16,705 nt of DNA from NCBI GenBank assembly GCA_021151605.1, contig JAGKWZ010000193.1, forward strand, positions 1 to 16,705, in the 5' to 3' direction. Under the pieces are notes generated by a model. The model worked only from the letters and a program-made list of their open reading frames with translations. It made no database searches and had not been told where the DNA came from. The DNA is from Verrucomicrobiaceae bacterium. Lineage in GTDB: Bacteria > Verrucomicrobiota > Verrucomicrobiia > Verrucomicrobiales > Verrucomicrobiaceae. A program made the position numbers and the translations under genes. How positions within the stretch are numbered: position 1 is the first letter of the stretch; every line of letters begins with the position of its first letter. This document shows positions 7,308 to 14,476 of this stretch, in pieces.

Positions 7308-8045
7308 ATGACTCTCGGCCTCTTCATCCCCTGCTACATCGACCAACTGTATCCCCAGGTAGGTCGGGCCACGCTTTCCTTGCTGCAAGGGCTCGGTCAC
7401 GAGGTCGTCGTGCCATCATCGCCCTCCTGCTGCGGCCAGCCGATGTCGAACTCCGGCTACGCCCATCTCAGCGAAGGCTGCGTCACCGACTTTGGCGATG
7501 CCTTTGCGAGCTTTGACCACATCGTCTCACCCTCAGGAAGCTGCGTGCTGCATTTAAAAGAGAGCCTGGAGGCGCGGCATCATCCGCTCACCCATCGCGT
7601 CTATGAGCTGTGCGAGTTCCTGCATGACATCGCCAAGGTCACGAGCCTGCCGGGCAAGTTCCCGCATCGTGTCGGCCTGCATCAAAGCTGCCATGGACTG
7701 CGTGGACTGGGCCTCGGCAAATGCAGCGAGTGCATGGTGCCCGATTTCTCCAAGCCTGCGAAGCTCCTCAGCCTCATCGAAGGTCTCGAACTCGTGCCGC
7801 TGGATCGCTGCGATGAATGCTGCGGCTTCGGCGGCACTTTCTCCGCCTTTGAAAAGGATGTCTCCGTCTCCATGGGCCGAGACCGCATACGCGATCACGT
7901 CTCCCACGGTGCTGAATTCATCACCAGCGCCGACATGTCCTGCCTGATGCATCTCGGCGGCCTGCTAGCCCGCGAAGCACCGCAAGTGAAGGTGCGACAC
8001 ATCGCAGAGATCCTGGCGGGAACCGTTGAACAGACAAGCCGTTGA
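7308..8045 (+). CDS. lutA: LutA-like (Fe-S)-binding protein (two CCG domains)
   Basis: A 245-residue cytoplasmic protein of the LutA/YkgE family, full length for the family. In LutABC this subunit helps oxidise L-lactate to pyruvate and passes electrons through an iron-sulfur cofactor. Two cysteine-rich repeats are complete: Cys9, 'CCGQP' (41-45) and Cys79 ('PSGSC'); then Cys128 ('HQSCH'), 'CCGFGG' (171-176) and Cys212 ('DMSCLMHLGG'). I use the ATG at 7308, where the protein opens 'MTLGLFIPCYIDQLYPQVG' as in relatives, rather than the TTG at 7302. No ribosome binding site is obvious and the start is two bases after the preceding stop, so it may depend on upstream transcription. lutB and lutC are not adjacent, so the substrate cannot be taken as proven. 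Confidence 0.9.
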   Translation: MTLGLFIPCYIDQLYPQVGRATLSLLQGLGHEVVVPSSPSCCGQPMSNSGYAHLSEGCVTDFGDAFASFDHIVSPSGSCVLHLKESLEARHHPLTHRVYELCEFLHDIAKVTSLPGKFPHRVGLHQSCHGLRGLGLGKCSECMVPDFSKPAKLLSLIEGLELVPLDRCDECCGFGGTFSAFEKDVSVSMGRDRIRDHVSHGAEFITSADMSCLMHLGGLLAREAPQVKVRHIAEILAGTVEQTSR

Positions 8046-8101
8046 CGGCTGTTTGCGAATATTGAGCTCTGTTCACCACAATTTCACAAGCCTTTAGAGA
8101 A

Positions 8102-8161
8102 CCTCCCTCTCCCCAGAAAACCTCTGGGATACTACGAACCAGACTTCCGGGAGAGAGGGGG
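8102..8161. terminator. Hairpin-forming region between convergent genes (bidirectional terminator or small repeat)
   Basis: Two alternative structures occupy the gap between lutA (plus) and the esterase (minus). A perfect 6-bp hairpin pairs CCCAGA (8112-8117) with TCTGGG (8123-8128) around a 5-base loop. A longer stem pairs CTCTCCC (8107-8113) with GGGAGAG (8149-8155) and continues outward for about five more pairs to 8102/8161, with one bulged A and one G-T pair. The two share 8112-8113 and so compete at the edge. The position suits a shared terminator, but there is no T-run, so it could be an interspersed repeat instead. Confidence 0.5.
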
Positions 8162-8173
8162 AATACCACCGCG

Positions 8174-9133
8174 CTATTCTTTGAGCTTGGTAATCAGATA
8201 CTCGTTCGTGGTCTTCGCCTTAACGTCAGTGACGCCAGGATAGAATAGCTCAGCGGTGACGCCTTTGGCGCGGCATTGCTCCTGAAGTTTGACACCAAAA
8301 TTGGCCGTATGGGTGGGGTCCTTCTGCTCCTGACCGAGTGCAGGTGGCGCGCTGAAGTAGAGATACACAGGCGGATCATCAGAGGTGACCAGGGCATAGG
8401 GGGAGTATTCCGCGATCCAAGGCAGAATCTTTTCCCGTGCGGCCAGGAAGGCCTCAAAGGTGGGCCGCTCCTTGCCGGGGAGGAAGGCATGACCGCCATA
8501 TTTGCTGTTTGGCGTCCATTCCTTCATCTGCTGAGGGTCCAGTGTGGTCTGGGCACCATTCACGGCGGCGCAGTAGAGGCGGGTGGACTCACGGGCGATA
8601 GGATCGCTGCTCTTGGGGTCGGCCATGTCGGGGTGAAAAGCCAGCCAGAGACTGCTACAGGCCCCGGCGGAACCACCGCTGGCCCCGATGCGTGTCTTGT
8701 CGATGTTCCACTCGGCGGCCTTGCTGCGCACGGTCTGCAAGGCGAGTGCCGCATCATGCAACGGAGCCTTGACCGGCGGCACGACCTCCTGGGCCTGGGA
8801 GATGTAGCGGTAGTTGATGGAGACGACGGAGATGCCCTCCTTCAGGAAAGGTTCCACCGCGATGCCTTTTTTGTCACCGCCCATCCAGCCACCGCCGTGA
8901 ATATAGAATAGAAGCGGAGTTGGCTTGTCCGACTTCGCCTGCCAGAAGTCGAACACGTTGCGCTCATGCGGGCCGTATTTCACATCGGCTGCCGTAGGTG
9001 GCGGGTTCTTTGGATAGACCTTTTTGGGGGCCGCCGTGGCCTTCTTGCTCGGAGCCTCAGCCTGCTTTGGCTTCGGCACATCTGCTGCAAAGGCCAGGCC
9101 TGTGAGCACTAGTAGGGAAAGTGTGAGTTTCAT
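8174..9133 (-). CDS. Secreted alpha/beta-hydrolase esterase (BD-FAE type), copy 2
   Basis: A 319-residue paralogue of the esterase at 1732-2742, sharing long identical blocks such as 'EGISVVSINYRYI', 'ESTRL', 'AQTTLDPQQMKEWTPNS' and 'ILPWIAEYSPYALV'. I start it at ATG 9133, where a signal peptide begins ('MKLTLSLLVLTGLAFAA'), not at an upstream in-frame start at 9184 that would precede it with unrelated residues. A Lys/Ala/Pro-rich linker (about 20-45) follows. The oxyanion motif is 'YIHGGGW' (77-83) and the nucleophile is Ser155 in 'GGSAGA'. Asp252 or Asp253 is the likely acid. The position aligned with His300 of copy 1 is Ala306, so if this enzyme is active its base must be elsewhere, perhaps His275 in 'DPTHT'. 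It lies 63 bp downstream of the importer ATPase gene and is probably the last gene of that operon. Confidence 0.87.
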   Translation of the reverse strand: MKLTLSLLVLTGLAFAADVPKPKQAEAPSKKATAAPKKVYPKNPPPTAADVKYGPHERNVFDFWQAKSDKPTPLLFYIHGGGWMGGDKKGIAVEPFLKEGISVVSINYRYISQAQEVVPPVKAPLHDAALALQTVRSKAAEWNIDKTRIGASGGSAGACSSLWLAFHPDMADPKSSDPIARESTRLYCAAVNGAQTTLDPQQMKEWTPNSKYGGHAFLPGKERPTFEAFLAAREKILPWIAEYSPYALVTSDDPPVYLYFSAPPALGQEQKDPTHTANFGVKLQEQCRAKGVTAELFYPGVTDVKAKTTNEYLITKLKE

Positions 9134-9196
9134 GGACCCACAAGTACGCAGAGCGCGGCCTCCATCTGGCTCGAATGCAGACACAAAACGCCCCCC

Positions 9197-10165
9197 TCAG
9201 GTGCAGCACGGGCAGGGCTGCACCCAGTGGCCGGGTGAGACTTCCTGAAGACTCAGATCCATGCCAACACTCTGCTCCCACTTCGGATGCTTCATGCGAT
9301 GCCCGAAGGCGCAGCCAGCAGGTGGATTGATCGGTGAAGGGACGTCGCCTTGCAGCAGTTCGCGTTTGCGGCGCTTTGCGGGATCAGGCACGGGGATGGC
9401 ATCAAGCAAGGCCTTGGTGTAGGCGTGGCGTGGGTGGTGATAAAGCTCCTCCGCTGGGGCCATTTCGACGATCTTGCCGAGATACATCACCGCGACGCGG
9501 TCGCTCATGTGCTTCACCACGCTGAGACCATGGGCGATGAAGAGGTAGCTCAGGCCCATCTCACGCTGGAGATCGAGCAGCAGATTCAGCACCTGGCTTT
9601 GCACCGAGACATCCAGAGCCGAGACGGGTTCGTCACAAACGATAAGCTTGGGCTTCAAAGCGATGGCCCGAGCAATGCCGATGCGTTGACGCTGGCCACC
9701 GCTGAACTCAAAGGGGAATCGATCCATCGCACTCGCAGGCAGGCCGACTTTGTCGAGGAGGTCGAGCACCCACTTCCGACGCTCTTCCTTGGTGCCCATC
9801 TTTTGCACAATGAAGGGCTCCTCCAGGATGTCCCTCACCGTGTGGCGAGGATTCAGGGACTCGGCTGGATCCTGGAAGATCATCTGCACATGACGCCGCA
9901 TGGGCCGCAGCGCACCGATGCCGGCGTGTGTGATGTCCTGGCCATCGAACTCGATCTTACCGCTGGTGGGTTTGAGCAGACGCACGATGGCTTTGCCAAG
10001 GGTGGTCTTCCCGCAGCCGGATTCTCCCACGAGGCCGAGTGTTTCACCTTCCCCGAGCGTGAAGCTCACGCCATCGACCGCTTTGCACGAGGCCACAGAG
10101 CGCCGGAGCACACCGCCGCGAACGGGGAAGTACTGCTGGAGGTTTTGGACGGTAAGGAGGCTCAT
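9197..10165 (-). CDS. Oligopeptide ABC importer ATPase, OppF/DppF type
   Basis: A 322-residue cytoplasmic ATPase that powers the adjacent YejBE-like permease. Walker A 'GESGCGKT' (47-54), Q-loop 'FQDP' (97-100), signature 'FSGGQRQRIGIARA' (154-167), Walker B 'LIVCDEP' (174-180), D-loop 'SALD' and the H-loop His212 ('FIAHGLSVV', Gly where Asp is usual) are all present. The C-terminal oligopeptide-transporter extension is recognisable ('GDVPSPINPPAGCAFGHRM'), but the usual Arg-Cys-Pro cysteine motif is replaced, and the chain ends in 'VQPCPCCT'. Its ATG overlaps the stop of the preceding ATPase gene by 4 bp (ATGA). E. coli YejF carries two fused ATPase domains; here they are two genes. Confidence 0.93.
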   Translation of the reverse strand: MSLLTVQNLQQYFPVRGGVLRRSVASCKAVDGVSFTLGEGETLGLVGESGCGKTTLGKAIVRLLKPTSGKIEFDGQDITHAGIGALRPMRRHVQMIFQDPAESLNPRHTVRDILEEPFIVQKMGTKEERRKWVLDLLDKVGLPASAMDRFPFEFSGGQRQRIGIARAIALKPKLIVCDEPVSALDVSVQSQVLNLLLDLQREMGLSYLFIAHGLSVVKHMSDRVAVMYLGKIVEMAPAEELYHHPRHAYTKALLDAIPVPDPAKRRKRELLQGDVPSPINPPAGCAFGHRMKHPKWEQSVGMDLSLQEVSPGHWVQPCPCCT

Positions 10166-10932
10166 GCGACGCAGATGGGACAGTTCTCAACGAAGTGCTT
10201 GGGCGCGAAGACGCTGGCCTTCTCAACGATGCGTCCGGCATACATGACAGCGACTTCATCGCACACTTCAGCGATGACACCGAGGTCATGAGTGATGAGG
10301 ATGACGCTCATACCCATCTCTTGTTGCAGGTCGGCGATGAGTTCCAGGATCTGCGCCTGCACAGTGACATCCAGCGCGGTGGTCGGCTCGTCGGCGATGA
10401 GGAGCTTCGGTGTATTGATCAGCGCCATTGCGATCATCACACGCTGTCTCATGCCACCGCTGAGTTGATGCGGATATTCGTTCAAGCGCTGCTCTGGTGC
10501 AGGAATACGCACCTTTTTCATCATGTCGATGCTGCGGGCAAGCACGTCCGCCTTACTGCATTCGGTATGGAGCAAAATGGCCTCCGCGAGCTGCTTGCCG
10601 ACCGTTTGCACGGGGTTCAGCGCGGTCATCGGCTCCTGGAAGATCATGCTGATGTCATTGCCACGGATCTTTTGCATCTCCTCGACTGGCAGTGCGGCGA
10701 GATCGCGTCCTTCAAAGCGGATGCTGCCGCCGAGGACCTTGCTGTGAGGCTGAGGAAGCAGTCGTGTGATAGAGAAAGCCGTGACGCTTTTGCCACAGCC
10801 GGATTCGCCGACAATGCCGAGGGTCTTGCCGCGTGGAACTTCGAAGCTGATGCCATCGACAGCCGTCATGCGCCCGGTGTCGGTATCAAACGCGGTGACG
10901 AGGTTCTCGACCTGGAGGATGGAGTTGCTCAT
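10162..10932 (-). CDS. Oligopeptide ABC importer ATPase, OppD/DppD type, short C-terminus
   Basis: A 256-residue ATPase partner of the OppF-type subunit. Walker A 'GESGCGKS' (42-49), Q-loop 'FQEP' (98-101), signature 'LSGGMRQR' (157-164), Walker B 'LLIADEP' (177-183) and H-loop 'ITHDLGV' (213-219) are intact. OppD/DppD proteins are usually about 320-330 residues and carry a C-terminal 'P-x-G-C...RCP' extension; this one stops soon after 'YAGRIVEK' with 'FVENCPICVA'. The stop is followed without a gap by the next gene (4-bp ATGA overlap), so the shortening is either natural or an old in-frame loss; no missing sequence lies downstream. Its ATG also overlaps the stop of the binding-protein gene by 4 bp, so translational coupling is likely. 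Confidence 0.92.
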   Translation of the reverse strand: MSNSILQVENLVTAFDTDTGRMTAVDGISFEVPRGKTLGIVGESGCGKSVTAFSITRLLPQPHSKVLGGSIRFEGRDLAALPVEEMQKIRGNDISMIFQEPMTALNPVQTVGKQLAEAILLHTECSKADVLARSIDMMKKVRIPAPEQRLNEYPHQLSGGMRQRVMIAMALINTPKLLIADEPTTALDVTVQAQILELIADLQQEMGMSVILITHDLGVIAEVCDEVAVMYAGRIVEKASVFAPKHFVENCPICVA

Positions 10933-12839
10933 TGCTTGGCTTTGTAGGCATCGAAGACACGCAGGGTTTCGCCAAAGTCGCGCCCGGTGCGGATGGCTTC
11001 CTTCGTTTCACGTTTCACATCTTCATCGATCCAGAACATGTGGGCATCCATTGGTTCGCGGCTTTTGCGCGCGTTGCCCTTCGCAGGCCACTGTACCCAG
11101 CGCCAGGTCATGTAGCGATAAAATGGCGATTCCCAGGCCGGGATGGTGCAGGCACGGTCTTCGATGAGCTTGGCAAGCTGCCAGGAGAGACGCTGCACCT
11201 CCTCCTCGGTCTTCGCTTTGCGATGCTGGTCAATGAGTGGGTCGAGCGCGGGATCGGCGGTCTGCGTCATGTTGTTGGTGTCGGTGACGATCTCGCGTTT
11301 GCCGTCCTTGCCAATCTTGAAGGCGTTGGCGCTGTGGTAGTCGTCCCAGAAGCGTGGATAAGGCGGCTGCGCGCCGAATCCGGCAAAGCCCATCTCGTGA
11401 TTCTTTTGATCGAGCTTCTTGTACATCTGCGTGGAGTCGAGCCCTTCGACATTGATCTCCAGCCCGCCCTTTTTGGCCTCTTCCTTCAATCGCAGCATGA
11501 TCGGCGTGATGGTGCCGGAATTGAAGGTGGTGAGCGTGAAGGAAAGTTTTTTGCCCTCCGCATTTTGCAGGATGCCATCCGGTCCGGCCTTGGTGAAACC
11601 GGCTTTGGCGAAGTGCTCGCGCGCTTTCACCGGGTCGTAGGGCCGGGCGCGGAGATCAGGATTGGTGAACTTGCCGAAGCCTGACACCGTGCTGTTCATG
11701 CGTGTCTTGTCGCCACGGAAGTCCACATCGATCACCTTCTGGAAGTTCATCGCGTAGTTGATGCCGAGACGTACATCCAAATTGTCGAGCAGCGGCTTGC
11801 TTTCGTTGATGCGGATGCCCCAGGTGACCTGTGGATACTCATTGTAGAACATGTGCCGCTCGATGTAGCCCTTGTAGATCTCAGGGACTTCCGCTTTGTC
11901 ATACCAGTAGCGCGGCAGCCCGGCGAGATAGTAGTCGAACTGTCCCTGACGGAACATCTCGAAAGCCTTGTCCTGGCTGGCGATGATCTTGTATTCCAAG
12001 AAGTCGCAATTGAAGAGGTAGCGATAGTGCTTCAAATCTCGCGCCCACCAGTCCTTCACTCGGCTGAGCGTGATGGAGCGACCGCGTTTCATCAAAGCAG
12101 GATCGATGACGTAAGCTCCGGTCACCGGGCAGATGCGCCACTGATAGCGCGCTGGGAAGTCAGGTCCGAGTTCACGGTAGAAGTGACGCGGGCTTGGCGG
12201 GATCATCGCATACCAGATAGGGTCCGGCTTTGGCTCTGGGATCGTGATCGAGAAGGTGCGATCGTCGAACTTCGTGATCCCGGCATACTCTTTCGTGTAC
12301 CAGTCATTGTACCAAGGATCCTTCAGGTGCGTGCTGGTCATGACGAAGAAGGTCATGAAGAAGTCCTCCACCTCGATGGGCTTACCGTCTGAGAAAGTTA
12401 GCTTATCCTGAAGGCGGAAATACACCGTCTTGCGATCTTCGGAGATGGCCCACTCTTTAGCCAAGCCGGGGATCCACACATCCTCATCGGGATGGCGGGT
12501 GATGAGGCTGATCTCGATATGGTCATGATGCTGGCCACGGAAGGTGTTGGCGGCATCCGGGCCGACTTTGCGGAATGTCGGTGGGAAAGTGGGATGCCAG
12601 TCGTGGAAGGTGCCGCCTTTCTTAGCGCGAGGATCGCCGAACTCTGGCACGTCGGCGGCGTTCTCCCATTTCAGACTCGTGGGAAGGTCGGCTGGCGTCT
12701 TCCACTGGAAGAAGTCTGGCTTCGATTTCCAGTAAGCTTTCACCTCCTCGGTATTGTCGTAAGGCGGGAAGCGAGTGTCGTCGGAGTCCGAGCAGGCGGC
12801 GAGAAATGAAGCCACCACTAAGAGCATGAGACCATGCAT
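10929..12839 (-). CDS. YejA-like peptide/microcin C-type substrate-binding lipoprotein
   Basis: A 636-residue SBP_bac_5 protein that captures solute for the YejBE-type importer. It has a lipoprotein signal: 'MHGLMLLVVASFLAAC' with lipobox Leu-Ala-Ala-Cys16, so the mature protein should be lipid-anchored at the periplasmic side. Family blocks include 'DPRAKKGGTF', 'HDHIEISLI', 'LAKEWAISEDRKTVYFRL', 'FSDGKPIEVEDF' and 'RLGINYAMNFQKVIDVDF'. I start at ATG 12839. A longer frame opens at 12965 with an ATGA overlap on yejE, but its extra 42 residues are encoded by a palindromic repeat and would bury the signal peptide. The closest functional model is YejA of the microcin C importer; oligopeptides are the broader possibility and the real ligand is unknown. 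Its stop overlaps the OppD-type ATPase start by 4 bp. Confidence 0.88.
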   Translation of the reverse strand: MHGLMLLVVASFLAACSDSDDTRFPPYDNTEEVKAYWKSKPDFFQWKTPADLPTSLKWENAADVPEFGDPRAKKGGTFHDWHPTFPPTFRKVGPDAANTFRGQHHDHIEISLITRHPDEDVWIPGLAKEWAISEDRKTVYFRLQDKLTFSDGKPIEVEDFFMTFFVMTSTHLKDPWYNDWYTKEYAGITKFDDRTFSITIPEPKPDPIWYAMIPPSPRHFYRELGPDFPARYQWRICPVTGAYVIDPALMKRGRSITLSRVKDWWARDLKHYRYLFNCDFLEYKIIASQDKAFEMFRQGQFDYYLAGLPRYWYDKAEVPEIYKGYIERHMFYNEYPQVTWGIRINESKPLLDNLDVRLGINYAMNFQKVIDVDFRGDKTRMNSTVSGFGKFTNPDLRARPYDPVKAREHFAKAGFTKAGPDGILQNAEGKKLSFTLTTFNSGTITPIMLRLKEEAKKGGLEINVEGLDSTQMYKKLDQKNHEMGFAGFGAQPPYPRFWDDYHSANAFKIGKDGKREIVTDTNNMTQTADPALDPLIDQHRKAKTEEEVQRLSWQLAKLIEDRACTIPAWESPFYRYMTWRWVQWPAKGNARKSREPMDAHMFWIDEDVKRETKEAIRTGRDFGETLRVFDAYKAKQ

Positions 12840-12840
12840 G

Positions 12841-12942
12841 CGCGGCAGCGTTCTGGAGTGCTCCTGCGCTCTGGAGCTTTCCGAAGTCCGAGGGACGCCC
12901 GAAAGCGCCGGAGGACCGGCGCAATCCAGAACGCTCTCGCGG
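12841..12942. repeat. Nested palindromic (cloverleaf-like) intergenic repeat
   Basis: About 100 bp between yejE and the binding-protein gene folds back on itself at several levels. Outer arms are 12841-12860 and 12922-12942, sharing AGCGTTCTGGA in inverted orientation. Inside are three smaller hairpins: GCTCC/GGAGC (12860-12877), GTCC/GGAC around GAG near 12886-12896, and a perfect 7-bp stem GCGCCGG/CCGGCGC with a 4-base loop (12905-12922). This recalls interspersed REP/BIME-like repeats. Multi-copy status cannot be seen from one window. It could act as an mRNA stabiliser or attenuator inside the operon. Confidence 0.7.
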
Positions 12943-12961
12943 CTTCGTAGTTCGGATAGCA

Positions 12962-14473
12962 TCATCGGTAGGTCGTGAATTTCTTTGGATCAAACGCTTC
13001 GCGTATGGCTTCACCGACGAAGGTGACAAGCACGAGCACGGTGGTCATTGCCACAAAGGCGCTGCTGACAATCCAGGGGTAATTGAAGTCCTCAGTGCCC
13101 TCATGCAGCAGGCGGCCCCAGCTGGGTTCTTCCGGCGACAGTCCAAAGCTAAGGTAATCCAGGGCGGCGAGAGAGGTGATGATGGCCGATACTTCAAAGG
13201 GCGCGAGCGTCACCAGGATGGCGATGCTGTTTGGCAGGATGTGTTTGAAGATGATGCGGCCCGTGCCTGCGCCGAGAAGGCGAGCCGAAGCTACGTAATC
13301 GCGGGCCTTTTCCTTCATGGCCGCCGTGCGGATGTAGATGGTCGTCCCCATCCAACTGAAGACGCAGATGATGGTCACGAGCGAAAACAAGTTCGGACTC
13401 ACCACGGAGCTGACGATCATCACAATAAAAAGAAAGGGCAACACCGACCAGATCTCGATCAAGCGGCTGCCTATGATATCCACCACACCTCCGAAATAGC
13501 CCAGCAAGCCTCCTGCGGCGACCCCAACGGTGAAGACAAAAGTCAAAAACAACACGGACGCGATGATCGCCTGCTGCCAACCGCCATAGAGGATGGCGAG
13601 CACATCGCCACCCATCGAAGTCGTGCCGAGGAAATGCCGATGATTCCAAGAGGGCGGTGAAGGCGGATAAACCACGGTGAGCATGGTTTCAGAGGCTTGA
13701 GATTCCAGCGCGGCTGCTTTGCCTTCAGTGAAGTCGTTGTAGGCGGTCCGCTTGCCTTTGTCGAAAGTGGCTTTCTCCACCTGCTCGTTGTTCACATCCC
13801 AGCCGAGCATCTCGCCCTGCTTCAAACCATGACGGAAGACCCATTCCTGACGTTTCTGCTGCGGCTTGTCGCGAAACAGCGTGTAAGCGCGGCCATCGAA
13901 AGGTTTTGTTTCACTCGCCCGATAAGCCACGCCCTCACGCACAACGACCTCCTCAATGGTCTCCGGCGTGTCGAGCTTCGGATCATACGGCACGATGGGC
14001 ATGAGCACCCAGTTCGCAGACTTAGACTCGCGGAACTGGCGCTGCAACTCTCGATAATCCGTCTCCGACTCATCTTTGAGGCCGAATGTGGTCGCGGGCT
14101 TCACGTCGGTGACGAATGGAAAGTAGAACTTGCCCTCATAGCGGACGACCAGCGCGCGCTTGCCAACGATCAGAGTGTCGAGTGCTCCTACGCCAACGAG
14201 TGCGAGCAAAATCAGGAAGGAGGCATGTCCGCGCTTGATCTCACGGAAGCGGCGGAACTGTTTTAAGGTCAGTGGACTCCAATGCCACTGTGTTTGCCCG
14301 CGCCAGAGCAACCAGCCACCCGTGAGCACAAACACCGCCAGCAGTATCCATCCCAGCCAAGCACCACCAAGAAACGAGACCTTGAACACAGGCACGGACA
14401 ACGACAGCCCGCGAAACAGCGCGCTGAGCGCTGCATAGACGAGGAGGAGGATGCCAGTGGTGCGGGGGGACAT
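12962..14473 (-). CDS. yejE: ABC importer permease, YejE-like, with extra N-terminal helices and periplasmic insertion
   Basis: A 503-residue inner-membrane permease. From about residue 70 it follows the YejE pattern closely: 'FRRFREIKRGHASFLIL', 'ALVVRYEGKFYFPFV', 'PPSPPSWNHRHFLGT', 'DVLAILYGG', the EAA-type coupling loop around 'ASARLLGAGTGRIIFKHILPN', and the ending 'GEAIREAFDPKKF'. E. coli YejE has about 340 residues. The excess comes from an N-terminal extension with two additional predicted membrane helices (about 5-25 and 36-57) and a charged insertion (about 165-270) in the periplasmic segment between the first core helix and the transport core. It begins three bases after the yejB stop. 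Its own stop is followed by the palindromic repeat before the binding-protein gene. Confidence 0.9.
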   Translation of the reverse strand: MSPRTTGILLLVYAALSALFRGLSLSVPVFKVSFLGGAWLGWILLAVFVLTGGWLLWRGQTQWHWSPLTLKQFRRFREIKRGHASFLILLALVGVGALDTLIVGKRALVVRYEGKFYFPFVTDVKPATTFGLKDESETDYRELQRQFRESKSANWVLMPIVPYDPKLDTPETIEEVVVREGVAYRASETKPFDGRAYTLFRDKPQQKRQEWVFRHGLKQGEMLGWDVNNEQVEKATFDKGKRTAYNDFTEGKAAALESQASETMLTVVYPPSPPSWNHRHFLGTTSMGGDVLAILYGGWQQAIIASVLFLTFVFTVGVAAGGLLGYFGGVVDIIGSRLIEIWSVLPFLFIVMIVSSVVSPNLFSLVTIICVFSWMGTTIYIRTAAMKEKARDYVASARLLGAGTGRIIFKHILPNSIAILVTLAPFEVSAIITSLAALDYLSFGLSPEEPSWGRLLHEGTEDFNYPWIVSSAFVAMTTVLVLVTFVGEAIREAFDPKKFTTYR

Positions 14474-14476
14474 GGG

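Noticed and set aside
9134..9184. Upstream start at 9184 for esterase copy 2
   Set aside because: It would add 17 unrelated residues ahead of a clean signal peptide starting at 9133.
9350..10947. Plus-strand frames of 313 and 250 codons opposite the two ATPase genes
   Set aside because: The minus strand holds complete Walker A, signature, Walker B and H-loop motifs; the plus frames have none.
12840..12965. 42-residue N-terminal extension of the binding protein with an ATGA overlap on yejE
   Set aside because: The segment is a palindromic repeat and would place a lipoprotein signal peptide internally; the ATG at 12839 gives a standard lipobox.
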